64,000 bases of DNA from assembly GCF_043951865.1 (NCBI RefSeq), contig NZ_JBINJF010000023.1, positions 1 through 64,000 on the forward strand, given 5' to 3'. Each line of letters opens with the position of its first letter. Within the stretch, counting starts at the first letter, position 1. The position numbers were made by a program, and so were the translations under genes. This DNA is from JAMQKA01 sp043951865. Lineage in GTDB: Bacteria > Bacteroidota > Rhodothermia > Balneolales > Balneolaceae. This document shows positions 35,036-45,121 of the stretch, piece by piece. A model generated the notes under the pieces. It was not told the origin of the DNA. It did not search any database and worked only from the letters and a program-made list of their open reading frames with translations.

Positions 35036-37645
35036 ATGAAAGCCAGATCGTTTATCATCGTATTATTAGCTCCATTGGTTCTGTCATCATACGACTCAGC
35101 ATCCACCAATACCGAAGGGGTGAATTCAGGGGGAGATACCGAGCAGGATTCGGTATCGGAATCGATCCAATCCCTGCCGAACTTTGAAGTGCAGTTGCTG
35201 TACGAAGCGCCCCTTGAAGAACAAGGATCGTGGGTTTCCCTCGCTGTTGGTCCCCGTGGAGACCTGTTTGCTTCCGATGAGAACCAAAAGGGGACGTACC
35301 GCATCAGGATTGACGATACCACTGGTAATGCCGAGGTACAGGTGGAGGAGGTCCAGATGCCCGCCACCGGGGCCCAGGGACTTACCTGGGCTTTTGATCA
35401 TCTGTATGCCAACATGCACCGGAAAGGGCTGTTCCGCATGCGGGACAGGCAGGGTGACGGACACTTGAACATAATGGAATATCTTGGCGGGCCTACCGAA
35501 CAGGGCGACCATGGCAATCACGCGGTACTCCCCACGGAAGACGGCGACGGGTTATACGTAGTAAATGGCAATCACACCCCGCCGCCGGAGCTCACCTCCA
35601 GCCGCCTGTCGGGCTGGGAGGAAGATATTCTATTATCGCGGCAGTGGGACGCCCGCGGCCATGCACGAGGGGTATTTGCGCCCGGCGGGTATATCGCGCG
35701 CATCAATCCCGGGGCTACAGAATGGGAGATGATCAGCATCGGGCACCGGAATACCTACGATGCGGCGATCAACCCGCATGGAGAGCTGTTCACCTACGAT
35801 GCCGACATGGAGTGGGATATGGGGATGCCGTGGTATCGCCCCACCCGGATTGTGCATGCCGTCAGTGGCAGCGACTACGGCTGGCGCAGCGGAAGCGGCA
35901 AATGGAAACAATATTATGAAGACAGCCTGCCCCCGGTGTTGAATATTGGTCCCGGATCTCCTACCGGACTGCTATTTGGTACGGGAGCCCAATTCCCCGC
36001 CCGCTACCAACGCGCCCTGTTTGGACTCGACTGGACGTTCGGGACCATGTACGCCTTCCACCTGGAACCCAAAGGAGCAAGCTACACCGCTACGGCCGAA
36101 GAATTTTTATCTGGCAGCCCCCTGCCGCTGACGGATGCTGTGATAGGAAAAGACGGGGCGCTCTACTTCATAACCGGCGGTTGGGATAATAAGACCAAGC
36201 TGTACCGCGTGATTTATACGGGAGACAAGTCCACGGCTCCGGTGGATGCCATCGATAATCCAAAGGCCCGGGCCGCCCGGCAGGAGCGTCAGAAGCTGGA
36301 AGCGTTTCACGGAAAGAGGGACCGGCGTGCAGTAGAGGTGGCCTGGCCCTACCTTGCGGATGAGGATCGGTTTTTGCGGCATGCGGCCCGCGTGGCGATC
36401 GAATCGCAGCCGGTGCAGTGGTGGGTGGACAAAGCATTAACCGCCGAACGCCCCCAGGCCCGGATTACCGGGCTGGTGGCCCTCGCGCGCACGGCCCCGG
36501 AACACTATCGGGAGGAAGCGATTGCATCTCTTCTAAATCTTGAGCTGGCTTCCCTGGATACCCGGCAGCAGCTCGGATACCTGCGGGCAATGGCCCTGGT
36601 GTGTATGCGCCTGGGAGATCCGGATGAGCAGGAGCGTTCAGAAATCACGGATACCCTGCAGGAACTTTTGCCCGCCAACGATGATCGCGTCAATGTAGAG
36701 CTGGTCCGCTTGCTGGTGTACCTGCAGGATGAACGCGTAATTGAAAAGGCCCTGGCGTTAATGCAACAGCAAGAGAAGCCCACATTGCCGGATTGGAGCG
36801 AGTTGGTCGCTCGAAATGAACACTATGGGGGTACCATTCAGCAGATGCTTGACGACCCGCCGCCGACCAATAAACTGGAATATGCCTTTATGCTCCGGAA
36901 CCTGCAGAGCGGCTGGACGATAGAACAGCGGCGCGAATATTTTGCCTTCATTAACAATGCCGCCGATGCCATGGGGGGAGCCAGCTATACCGGCTTCCTG
37001 GAACGCATGCGGAACGAGGCCTTGCAAAATGCATCGGAAGCCGAGCGCAAGGCCGTAGCCGATATCGCGGGCGTTAATTTGTCGCAGGAGCCCGACTTCG
37101 AGATCAGTCCACCGGAAGGGCCGGGACGCAACTGGACCGTGGAGGAGGCGACAGAGGTCGTCTCGGATGGGTTCAGAAACAGGGACAACCTGGACTTTGA
37201 GAAGGGACGAAACGCCTTTTTTGCTACGGGTTGTGCAAGCTGCCACCGTTTTGCCGGCTATGGAGGAAATATCGGCCCGGACCTAAGCACCGTGGGCCAG
37301 CGCTTTTCTACCGAAAAGATGCTCAATGCTATCATAAGACCGAGTGATGTAATTTCGAGTTTGTACAATACCACACAGGTAACCTTAACAAACGGTGAGA
37401 TTGTAACGGGACTGGTTGTGGATCAGCAGGACTCTATAAAAGTGTACAGCCGGGATCCCAATCAGGCCGCTGATGTATTTGCCGCCCGGGAAGTGGCATC
37501 CATGGAGCCGGTGGATATCTCCCAGATGCCACCGGATTTGATAAATCCACTAAATGCTGCAGAGCTCCAAAGCCTGGCCGCCTATTTAATTTCGGGCGGA
37601 GATCCAGGGAGTGAAATATTTAAGAGCGATAGCTCAGAGGATTAA
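35036..37645 (+). CDS. PVC-type haem-binding dehydrogenase (propeller-HEAT-cytochrome c)
   Basis: 869-residue exported protein. A signal segment (FIIVLLAPLVLSS) is followed by a sugar-dehydrogenase-like beta-propeller of the Piru_Ver_Nterm type (about residues 40-400; IGHRNTYDAAINPHGELFTYDADMEW is cut from its core: NTYDAAINPHGELF, SGSDYGWRSG). HEAT-like helices follow (about 420-600). A C-terminal TIGR02603-like cytochrome c domain has CASCH at residue ~733 and a likely axial Met in SQMPPDL. It probably oxidises a sugar and passes electrons to its own haem. Where relatives carry a lipoprotein cysteine the sequence reads LSSYDS. The start could also be 35015 or a GTG at 34982. Confidence 0.85.
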   Translation: MKARSFIIVLLAPLVLSSYDSASTNTEGVNSGGDTEQDSVSESIQSLPNFEVQLLYEAPLEEQGSWVSLAVGPRGDLFASDENQKGTYRIRIDDTTGNAEVQVEEVQMPATGAQGLTWAFDHLYANMHRKGLFRMRDRQGDGHLNIMEYLGGPTEQGDHGNHAVLPTEDGDGLYVVNGNHTPPPELTSSRLSGWEEDILLSRQWDARGHARGVFAPGGYIARINPGATEWEMISIGHRNTYDAAINPHGELFTYDADMEWDMGMPWYRPTRIVHAVSGSDYGWRSGSGKWKQYYEDSLPPVLNIGPGSPTGLLFGTGAQFPARYQRALFGLDWTFGTMYAFHLEPKGASYTATAEEFLSGSPLPLTDAVIGKDGALYFITGGWDNKTKLYRVIYTGDKSTAPVDAIDNPKARAARQERQKLEAFHGKRDRRAVEVAWPYLADEDRFLRHAARVAIESQPVQWWVDKALTAERPQARITGLVALARTAPEHYREEAIASLLNLELASLDTRQQLGYLRAMALVCMRLGDPDEQERSEITDTLQELLPANDDRVNVELVRLLVYLQDERVIEKALALMQQQEKPTLPDWSELVARNEHYGGTIQQMLDDPPPTNKLEYAFMLRNLQSGWTIEQRREYFAFINNAADAMGGASYTGFLERMRNEALQNASEAERKAVADIAGVNLSQEPDFEISPPEGPGRNWTVEEATEVVSDGFRNRDNLDFEKGRNAFFATGCASCHRFAGYGGNIGPDLSTVGQRFSTEKMLNAIIRPSDVISSLYNTTQVTLTNGEIVTGLVVDQQDSIKVYSRDPNQAADVFAAREVASMEPVDISQMPPDLINPLNAAELQSLAAYLISGGDPGSEIFKSDSSED

Positions 37646-38217
37646 TAGGAATCAAAGATTGTTATTTCTTGAATTAAGAATCGGTTTACCCATGAATAAA
37701 TGTCTGGGTACCAAAAATATATGGGCAAAGTTTTAGGCTAGATTGCGGGTGGGAAACATCATACTAAAGTAAAAAAAGTATTTTCACTAACGAATAGAGT
37801 TATTTCTATGTGATGGGAGCAAGATATCCAGCTCTTTATGATCTGATTTTTACGATCAATAATTGATCTATTCATCAAAAAGCCTAACAAGAAATTATAT
37901 CAGTAAAACTGAAATCACGAGTTTGCAACTGGAATATGCCAAGCCTGGAAAAGTTTATGTGAGTAGATCTCTGTGATGCCTTCCTTTATATAATTGAAGC
38001 CTCTAAACCAATATGGGAACTGTAGAATTATGCAGATTAATTTGCTCTGGAGGTTTTGTTCACCTTTACAGGAGTGAAATGGTTCTTATATGTATGAGAA
38101 GAGGATAATTTTGCTATAAATACAAAGCTCATACTGCCAAAATTCCCAAAACGTCCTGTCAATAGAGATGAGGGTAATGCCATTTTAAAAGTGTAAAATA
38201 AATCAGGGGTTATTACG
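37646..38217. other. Intergenic region before the first GH106 gene
   Basis: 572 bp, AT-rich, without a convincing gene. It contains the promoter-like boxes at 37961-37993 and thereafter a 224-bp leader. A 15-codon frame (38030-38077) in the leader is probably chance. Confidence 0.55.
37961..37993 (+). promoter_or_regulatory. Promoter-like box pair, copy A (GH106 gene)
   Basis: GAGTAGAT (37961-37968), 15-bp spacer, CTTTATATAA (37984-37993). Beyond the boxes, the spacer shares ATGCCTT with copy B at 48221. The GH106 start lies 224 bp downstream. Confidence 0.55.
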
Positions 38218-41200
38218 ATGATTGCCGATGTCCGAAGCATTGTTATAAATATGATAGTGGTATTGATCCTGCCAGTAGGAGTCTCATTAGCCCAATCCCC
38301 AAAGGTGCCCAGCTATGAAATTTTGCGAACCAATTTTGTATCTCCTGATTATGCTGAATATGGGGAAGTCCCGCTCTGGTGGTGGGAGGCTGATAGTCTG
38401 ACTGAAAAGAGAGTAACCTGGCAGCTGGAAACGCTTGCAGAGAAAGGGGTAAAATCTGTTAATCCAATTCAACGATCACCCGGTAGGACATATCCAGCCT
38501 CTTTTACTGATGAGTGGTGGAATATGATCCGATATACCAATGAGGAAGCGCAGCGTCTGGGGATGCATCTCTGGATATATGATCAGATCGGCTATGGCCA
38601 TTATGGCTGGCTGGAAAAAGCCTCTGCTGAAGTAGAAGATCCAAAAACGAGTCGGATTGAATTCTATTCTGAAATGGTTGACGAAGGGAAAGCCTTGAGA
38701 ATAGAACTACCTGAGGGGAAAGTGTTGGATGCAAGGGCTTATCCCATGAAAGACTCTATAGCAGTTGATGAGAAAAGCAGAGATATATCGGGGCACATAG
38801 GTAATAATATTCTTTCTTGGAAGCCGGAACAGGGAATTTGGAAAGTTGCAGTTTCAGTAGCTGTCCCCTACCGTTCGTTTTATCTGAATGAGGCTTCAAC
38901 GGATACCTTCTTGGATCAATTATATGAAAAAATGGAGGAAGTGGTTGGTAAAGATGCGATGGGAAATAGTTTGCGAGGAGTTTTCCAAGATGAACATCCT
39001 CCAACTCCGCGGAACATATATACCGAAAAACTTGCCCGCGATTTTAAGAATAAATTCGGGTATAACATGGGCCGGGCGATTCCTTCTTTACATTTTGATG
39101 TAGGGGCTAAAACCCCTAAGTATAGGACCGATTTTTTTGATGCATACATTTCCGAAGTTGAAAACACATACTGGAAAAAAGTATATGACTGGACTCATAG
39201 TAGAAATCTCTTAACCAGTTATGATAATTGGGGCAGGAAAGATATTTATGACCAAAGTTTTGGATATATGGATTATTTCAGAACGCAACGATGGTTTTCT
39301 GCTCCTGGAATGGATGATTATCTCCCCTATTCTCTTGAGAATAGAAATTATTATGATACTAAAATTGGAGCCTCTATTTCTCGACTGTATGATAGGGAAC
39401 GAGTGTGGGCCGAGGCGTTTCATACGTCTGGGTGGGGGCGAACTACAAACCAGACACTGACATGGTTGTCTACCCTGTTTACATGGGGAGCTAATTTGTA
39501 TAATGAACACGGTTTGTATTACTCCATAAATGCAAATACGTGGGAGCATGCGGCCCCAGATCCCCATTGGCGTCAGCCGTACTGGGAGTATTACCAGGAG
39601 ATTTCAGATTGGGTAGCACGGACGAGCTACGTAATTACCCGGGGCACCCATGTGACGGATGTAGCGGTCCACTATCCAGTGACGAGTGTGTTGGCAGAGC
39701 TTGCATTTGATGAGGATGAAAGAACTCAAGATGATTTGAATTATAACCTCTATATGGAGCTCTCACGCCATATCTATAACGACGGTATCGACAATGATAT
39801 CATCGATGACCAGTCAATACTGGAGGCGGAGGTGAAAAACGGACGAATGCATGTAGCGGGAAATGATTACCAGGCACTGGTCTTCGGTCCAGAATCAACT
39901 TTTAGGCTTTCGGTTCTGGAAAAGGTAAAGCAGCTGGTGGAAAGTGGAGGCACAGTGTTGTTTTATGGTAATCTCCCCACAGCCTCGGCGGAAAATGGAA
40001 GAATAGATAGCGAACTTTCGGCCAGTTTAGCGGAGATGCTGGGAGTCTCATCCGTTGAAAAAAGCGGGAACAATATTATTGGTCGTAATTATCAGAGTGG
40101 GGGGTATACAGCCTTTGTACCTGATACGCCCGAGCTCCTGCCTTCGTTATTGTCTTCCCATATCGACAGGGACTTTATAGCCGCAAATGGACAGGTGTAT
40201 TATCAGCATCGGAGCATTGGAGAGGTAGATGCATACCTCTTGCAGAATACGGGGAATAAATTGCTGAACATGGAGGCTCGTTTCAGAGTTGATGGGGTTC
40301 CCGAAATATGGGATCCATTCACTGGACAGATCCATAAGGTATCCGGGTTTAAAAGAAATAATGGATATACACGTGTAAATATGGAGCTGGAAGGGAATGT
40401 TGGTAAACTCTTAATTTTCAAACCTTCAGATCAGCAATCAGGGCAAAATGCAGAAACGAAACGGTTCCAAAGCATCGGTCCCTGGGTTTCAAACGAAAAG
40501 GAGCTCTCAAAATATTGGAACTTTTCAGTTAAGCCTACTCGTGATAACACCTGGGGTGCTTTTCGGTGGCCTCCATCTGATGAAAAGATTGGCCCGGAAA
40601 TTCGGCAGTTTAAATACAAAGAAGAAGCCGGTGCATCGGGAATAACCAAAGGCTGGCACAGCTCCAGCTTTGATGACAGGGGATGGGAAGAGGTATTATA
40701 CAGCAAAGGTCCATATTGGCTTACGTTGCAGGGTATGCCGGAAAATGAGAATTTTATTGAGCATATAACGAACAATACAGATGATATTAGCCTTGGAGGA
40801 AGTGAACACAGAGAAGGAGAACAGTTTCAGTGGGAGGCGATATCTTTTTCACAAAAATTAGGTAAACCTGCGTTTGCAGGATGGGGTGGACATTCGGGCT
40901 ATCCTGATGGACATATTGATAGAAATTTCATAGCCCTTGATGAGGGCCCAAAGCTGCTTTATACAAGACTTTATACGCCCAAAAAACAACGGGTGGGCCT
41001 AAAGGTAGAGTTGAGAAATTCTTCAGCACGACTCTGGGTAAATGGAGCTGAGCAGTCATTTCAAGGAGCAGTGGGTAATTTGCCGTTGAAAAAGGGCTAC
41101 AACAGTGTACTTTTGCACCTACCTGATGGCACCGGGGGCAGGTTATATGTCCAGAGAGAACCTCCTGTAGTGGAAGAACAGGGACAAGCACGCGGGAAAA

Positions 41201-42414
41201 TCCAGCCTGATTTACGTAATGCTTCCTGGATATGGTCAGGCAGCTCCGATGGCACCTACCTTCGAAAATCGTTTGAACTCAATGAGACACCTACTTCAGC
41301 AAGTACCGTTGTTACAGGATTAACTGGTTTTATGCTATATGTAAACGGCCAAAAAGTGGGGGAGGAAATTGGGCCATGGGTTGATTGGAAGTATCCTGAA
41401 CGAATTGACATTAAACCCTATCTGCGTGAAGGTGAAAATGTGATTGCGGCTTGGGGACAATATTATTCAGGACAGCATTATAAGCCTGAATATTCCGATC
41501 AATACAGCGCTGTGGCCTTGGCACTTAAAGCTGTGTTTGAAAACGGAAACACTTTTACACTGGAAACAGACCATTCATGGAAGGGGAGCTTCGAACAGTC
41601 TGATGGTTGGGAAACAATAGATTTTGATGACTCAGAATGGCATAATGCAACGGTAAAAGGCGAAGTCGGTGATGATCCCTGGGGAACTGGACTTTTAGAA
41701 AATATTGGTTCTTCAACAACTCCGTATCGCCCTTTGTCCATTAGTTTAAGTTCCCCTTATATCACCGCTTTTGACGAGGTCCCAGAAGTCCGCTACGATA
41801 TAAAACCCCGATCAGATAAACGAGTGGGCTGGTATCGGTTTGAGGCCCCTCCGGGTATAAGTCAACTTCAACTTGATACCGGGGCAAAGGCTACAGTATG
41901 GGTTAATGGCGAGAAAGTCCCAATTAATAATGGCATTGTCTCTATTGAGGAGCCACCTTTGGATATGTCTATTGTTGCTATTCGTCTGGAGATGGAGCCT
42001 GGCAGGTATGCAGGTGCAGCATTTGAAAATCCCATAGCCTTAAACCTCGAGGGAGGTCGAATTAGAACCGGATCCTGGACCGAGTTTGGTCTTCCAACCT
42101 ATTCGGGTATTGGAGTTTACCAACAAGATGTTCAATTCACACCTGAAGAAGCACGGAAAAATGCTATTCTGGATCTTGGTAAAGTAGCAGTGGCAACTGA
42201 AGTGTTTGTTAATGGTACATCTGCCGGCGTACGTGTTGCGGAACCCTTTAAATTCAATATTTCTGATCTGGTTAAACCCGGTAGTAACAATATTGAAATT
42301 AGGGTGGCCAATACGTTAAGTCCACATTTAACCATACCTAAAATGACACTCCATCCGGGGCCAACAACTTCAGGGTTAATTGGACCCGTTACTTTGACCT
42401 TACATTCGAAGTGA
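38218..42414 (+). CDS. GH106-type alpha-L-rhamnosidase, multidomain
   Basis: 1398-residue exported glycoside hydrolase. A signal peptide (NMIVVLILPVGVSLAQ) precedes a GH106-like TIM-barrel part (about 30-720; EVPLWWWEADSLTEKRV, HLWIYDQIGYG, FQDEHPPTPRN, WAEAFHTSGWGR). Beta-sandwich modules follow, including a WIW-type rhamnosidase-N-like domain (about 1002-1160; ASWIWSG, LYVNGQKVG) and a C-terminal GH2-type sugar-binding fold (VFVNGTSAGV, NIEIRVANTL). It should release L-rhamnose from complex glycans. The ATG at 38218 is preceded by AGGGG at good spacing. Base composition is clearly more AT-rich than the core genes. Confidence 0.87.
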   Translation: MIADVRSIVINMIVVLILPVGVSLAQSPKVPSYEILRTNFVSPDYAEYGEVPLWWWEADSLTEKRVTWQLETLAEKGVKSVNPIQRSPGRTYPASFTDEWWNMIRYTNEEAQRLGMHLWIYDQIGYGHYGWLEKASAEVEDPKTSRIEFYSEMVDEGKALRIELPEGKVLDARAYPMKDSIAVDEKSRDISGHIGNNILSWKPEQGIWKVAVSVAVPYRSFYLNEASTDTFLDQLYEKMEEVVGKDAMGNSLRGVFQDEHPPTPRNIYTEKLARDFKNKFGYNMGRAIPSLHFDVGAKTPKYRTDFFDAYISEVENTYWKKVYDWTHSRNLLTSYDNWGRKDIYDQSFGYMDYFRTQRWFSAPGMDDYLPYSLENRNYYDTKIGASISRLYDRERVWAEAFHTSGWGRTTNQTLTWLSTLFTWGANLYNEHGLYYSINANTWEHAAPDPHWRQPYWEYYQEISDWVARTSYVITRGTHVTDVAVHYPVTSVLAELAFDEDERTQDDLNYNLYMELSRHIYNDGIDNDIIDDQSILEAEVKNGRMHVAGNDYQALVFGPESTFRLSVLEKVKQLVESGGTVLFYGNLPTASAENGRIDSELSASLAEMLGVSSVEKSGNNIIGRNYQSGGYTAFVPDTPELLPSLLSSHIDRDFIAANGQVYYQHRSIGEVDAYLLQNTGNKLLNMEARFRVDGVPEIWDPFTGQIHKVSGFKRNNGYTRVNMELEGNVGKLLIFKPSDQQSGQNAETKRFQSIGPWVSNEKELSKYWNFSVKPTRDNTWGAFRWPPSDEKIGPEIRQFKYKEEAGASGITKGWHSSSFDDRGWEEVLYSKGPYWLTLQGMPENENFIEHITNNTDDISLGGSEHREGEQFQWEAISFSQKLGKPAFAGWGGHSGYPDGHIDRNFIALDEGPKLLYTRLYTPKKQRVGLKVELRNSSARLWVNGAEQSFQGAVGNLPLKKGYNSVLLHLPDGTGGRLYVQREPPVVEEQGQARGKIQPDLRNASWIWSGSSDGTYLRKSFELNETPTSASTVVTGLTGFMLYVNGQKVGEEIGPWVDWKYPERIDIKPYLREGENVIAAWGQYYSGQHYKPEYSDQYSAVALALKAVFENGNTFTLETDHSWKGSFEQSDGWETIDFDDSEWHNATVKGEVGDDPWGTGLLENIGSSTTPYRPLSISLSSPYITAFDEVPEVRYDIKPRSDKRVGWYRFEAPPGISQLQLDTGAKATVWVNGEKVPINNGIVSIEEPPLDMSIVAIRLEMEPGRYAGAAFENPIALNLEGGRIRTGSWTEFGLPTYSGIGVYQQDVQFTPEEARKNAILDLGKVAVATEVFVNGTSAGVRVAEPFKFNISDLVKPGSNNIEIRVANTLSPHLTIPKMTLHPGPTTSGLIGPVTLTLHSK

Positions 42415-42439
42415 GAAATATCGGTGTTTATGGAAGAGT

Positions 42440-42464
42440 GTGAAAGAAAAGTCATTTCTTTTAC
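42440..42464 (+). terminator. AT-rich hairpin after GH106 gene (weak)
   Basis: GTGAAAGAAA (42440-42449) and TTTCTTTTAC (42455-42464) pair at 9 of 10 positions around a 5-base loop. It starts 26 bp after the stop codon. The stem is AT-rich with no T-tail, so termination is doubtful. Confidence 0.3.
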
Positions 42465-42547
42465 TTAATGAACGGCTCAATAATTTTTAAATAACCCATA
42501 TTGTAATCTGCAAACTAACATCATAAAAAATAAAATAAATATTGTAC

Positions 42548-43591
42548 ATGAATCCGATTTTAGGTGTGTTACTTCACGCTGTCGGTGGGTTTGCGGCTGG
42601 TAGTTTTTACCTTCCTTTAAAAAAAATTAAGTCTTGGGCTTGGGAGAGCTATTGGCTTGTCAACGGTTTTATTTCCTGGATTATCATGCCATGGCTGGTG
42701 GCTTGGCTTACAGTTCCGGAATTGGTTGACCTATTGGCAGGAGCTCCCCAGAGCAGTATGATTTGGTCCTATTTTTATGGAGTTTTGTGGGGCATAGGAG
42801 GGTTGACCTTTGGCCTAACTATGCGCTACTTGGGACTTTCGTTAGGTTATGCCATGGCCCTGGGATTAACGGCCATGTTCGGCACTATTATTCCACCAAT
42901 TTACTTTGGAAATTTTGTGGAAATGCTGGTCCAATCCTCCGGACAGGTTACCATCGCCGGGATTATAGTAACGCTGGGAGGTATTGCGCTTACGGGTTGG
43001 GCCGGCTTTAGGAAAGATCAAGAAGTCTCAGAAGATGAAAAAAGAGCTGGTGTTAAAGAGTTCGACCTTGCCAAAGGGATTTGGGTGGCAGTATTGGCCG
43101 GTATTATGAGCGCGTGCATGGCGTTTGGGATTCAGGCTGGAAAGCCAATAGCTGAACTAGCCATACAGTATGATACACCTACTCTTTTCCAAAATTCTCC
43201 AGTGTTCATTGTAATTTTTGCCGGTGGATTCACCTCCAACTTACTTTGGTGTGTGTATCTGAATGTTAAAAATGGTACTATCTCGGACTATTTCGACGGA
43301 AGCACTCCAATTTTAGTCAACTATATTTTTTCTGCACTAGCCGGGATAACATGGTACTTCCAATTCATGTTTTATGGGATGGGAAGTTCACAGATGGGGC
43401 AATACGATTTTGCCAGTTGGAGCATCCACTTTGCTTTCGTGATTTTCTTCAGCAATATGTGGGGACTGCTGACCCAGGAATGGAAAGGGTCTGGTAAGAG
43501 GACGATGCGAATTATCTACATGGGGCTGTTTATACTTGTTTTATCGGCCTGTATTATCGGATATGGAAACTACCTGGCTGGTGCAGAATAG
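42548..43591 (+). CDS. rhaT: L-rhamnose-proton symporter RhaT family
   Basis: 347-residue inner-membrane protein with about ten hydrophobic helices. The RhaT signature is at the N-terminus (GVLLHAVGGFAAGSFYLPLKKIKSWAWESYWL), with WGIGGLTFGLTMRYLGLSLGYAMALG following. It imports L-rhamnose (and related 6-deoxysugars) with protons, consistent with flanking rhamnosidases. The ATG at 42548 is preferred over an in-frame TTG two codons earlier. The isomerase-like gene follows after 32 bp, so the two are probably co-transcribed. Confidence 0.92.
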   Translation: MNPILGVLLHAVGGFAAGSFYLPLKKIKSWAWESYWLVNGFISWIIMPWLVAWLTVPELVDLLAGAPQSSMIWSYFYGVLWGIGGLTFGLTMRYLGLSLGYAMALGLTAMFGTIIPPIYFGNFVEMLVQSSGQVTIAGIIVTLGGIALTGWAGFRKDQEVSEDEKRAGVKEFDLAKGIWVAVLAGIMSACMAFGIQAGKPIAELAIQYDTPTLFQNSPVFIVIFAGGFTSNLLWCVYLNVKNGTISDYFDGSTPILVNYIFSALAGITWYFQFMFYGMGSSQMGQYDFASWSIHFAFVIFFSNMWGLLTQEWKGSGKRTMRIIYMGLFILVLSACIIGYGNYLAGAE

Positions 43592-43623
43592 TTATATAAT
43601 ATTCAACTAGATAGATAAATTTT

Positions 43624-45054
43624 ATGCAAGATACTTATCCTTTTAAAATAGGTCTGTTTGGAATTGGTCTTGACACATATTGGCCGCAGTTTGACGGGTT
43701 GAAAGAACGACTAAAGGGGTATCTCCAAACAGTAGAGCATCGCCTGAATACATACGGTGCAGAAGTGGTAAATGCCGGGTTGGTAGATGCTCCGGAGAAG
43801 GCGTTCAAAGCGGGCCATTTTTTTCGACAGCAGGATGTAGATTTGATATTCCTGCACGTCACCACATACGCCCTTTCCTCTACCGTACTCCCGGTGGTAC
43901 AGCGGGCTGATGTACCTGTAATAATTTTAAACCTGTCGCCGGAATCATCAATCGATTACGAATGGTTTAACAGTATCGATGACCGTACCCGGATGACAGG
44001 AGAATGGCTGGCTCATTGCGGAGCCTGCCCTGTGCCTGAAATAGCTAACGTTTTCCGGCGTGCCGACATTGACTTTCATCAGGTTACCGGAATATTGGAT
44101 GAAAATGACTCCTGTTGGGAGGAAGTTCGTGAGTGGGTTGAAGCTGCAAACGTAGCACACACGATGTTCCACAATCGATTGGGTTGTATGGGACATTATT
44201 ACAGTGGAATGCTGGATATTTATTCTGATATGACGCTACAATATGCTACGTTTGGTGGACATATTGAGTTGATTGAGGTGGACGAATTAACGAAAATTAG
44301 ACTCGATGTATCTGATCAGGAGATTAAGAAACGAGTACAGTTGTTTCAAAAAGAATTTGATGTTCAGGATGACTGCTCGCTAAATGCTCTCCAGGAATCG
44401 GCCCGCACCTCTGTAGCCCTTGACAAAATAGTAGATAAATATGAGCTGGGTTCATTGGCGTACTATTACAAAGGCACCGGTGTACCAGAAAACGAAGCTA
44501 CAATAGCAACTATCATCCTGGGAACTTCACTTCTAACAGCCAGAGGGATACCGGTAGCCGGAGAGTATGAGGTTAAAAACGCCCAGGCTATGAAAATCAT
44601 GGATAGTTTCGGGGCAGGCGGTTCTTTTACCGAATATTATGCTATGGATTACGATTCTGATGTGGTACTCATGGGGCATGATGGTCCGGGACATATCAAA
44701 ATTGCTGAAGGGAAGACGAAAGTAAAACCATTGGATGTGTATCATGGGAAGGTGGGCCAGGGGCTTTCGGTTGAAATGTCTGTGAAGCATGGACCCGTGA
44801 CATTGTTATCGGTAGTAGAGGATGGAGGTACGATAAAATTACTGGTAGCTGAGGGAGAGTCTGTTCCGGGACCTATAATGGAAATAGGGAATACCAACAG
44901 CCGCTATCAATTTTCTACAGGAGCTCGAGATTTTGTTGAACAATGGAATAGTGAAGGTCCTGCTCATCATTGCGCCGCAGGGATAGGTCATATCGCTTCA
45001 AAGATTATGAAATTGGGCAATCTCCTTGATATTGATGTCACAAAAATTTGTTAA
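43624..45054 (+). CDS. L-arabinose/L-fucose isomerase-like protein
   Basis: 476-residue cytoplasmic protein of the AraA/FucI-like fold. The N-terminal part (IGLFGIGLDTYWPQF, DLIFLHVTTYALSST, VPVIILNLSP) resembles the substrate-binding Rossmann domains. The C-terminal part preserves plausible metal and catalytic residues of the family: Glu in VAGEYEVKN and FTEYYAM, His in GHDGPGH and near the end in AHHCAAGIGH. It likely interconverts an aldose and ketose. Lying between RhaT and a rhamnosidase, L-rhamnose is the obvious candidate, though it is not a RhaA homologue by eye. Substrate unproven. Confidence 0.8.
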   Translation: MQDTYPFKIGLFGIGLDTYWPQFDGLKERLKGYLQTVEHRLNTYGAEVVNAGLVDAPEKAFKAGHFFRQQDVDLIFLHVTTYALSSTVLPVVQRADVPVIILNLSPESSIDYEWFNSIDDRTRMTGEWLAHCGACPVPEIANVFRRADIDFHQVTGILDENDSCWEEVREWVEAANVAHTMFHNRLGCMGHYYSGMLDIYSDMTLQYATFGGHIELIEVDELTKIRLDVSDQEIKKRVQLFQKEFDVQDDCSLNALQESARTSVALDKIVDKYELGSLAYYYKGTGVPENEATIATIILGTSLLTARGIPVAGEYEVKNAQAMKIMDSFGAGGSFTEYYAMDYDSDVVLMGHDGPGHIKIAEGKTKVKPLDVYHGKVGQGLSVEMSVKHGPVTLLSVVEDGGTIKLLVAEGESVPGPIMEIGNTNSRYQFSTGARDFVEQWNSEGPAHHCAAGIGHIASKIMKLGNLLDIDVTKIC

Positions 45055-45121
45055 TGGGAAATTTCATTGTTCGACTTATCCAGTATTACTGAACATCCGT
45101 GTTAGCTTAAGATGAACTATC

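Noticed and set aside
38030..38077. 15-codon leader peptide before GH106
   Set aside because: No Shine-Dalgarno sequence and no repeated regulatory codons; likely chance.
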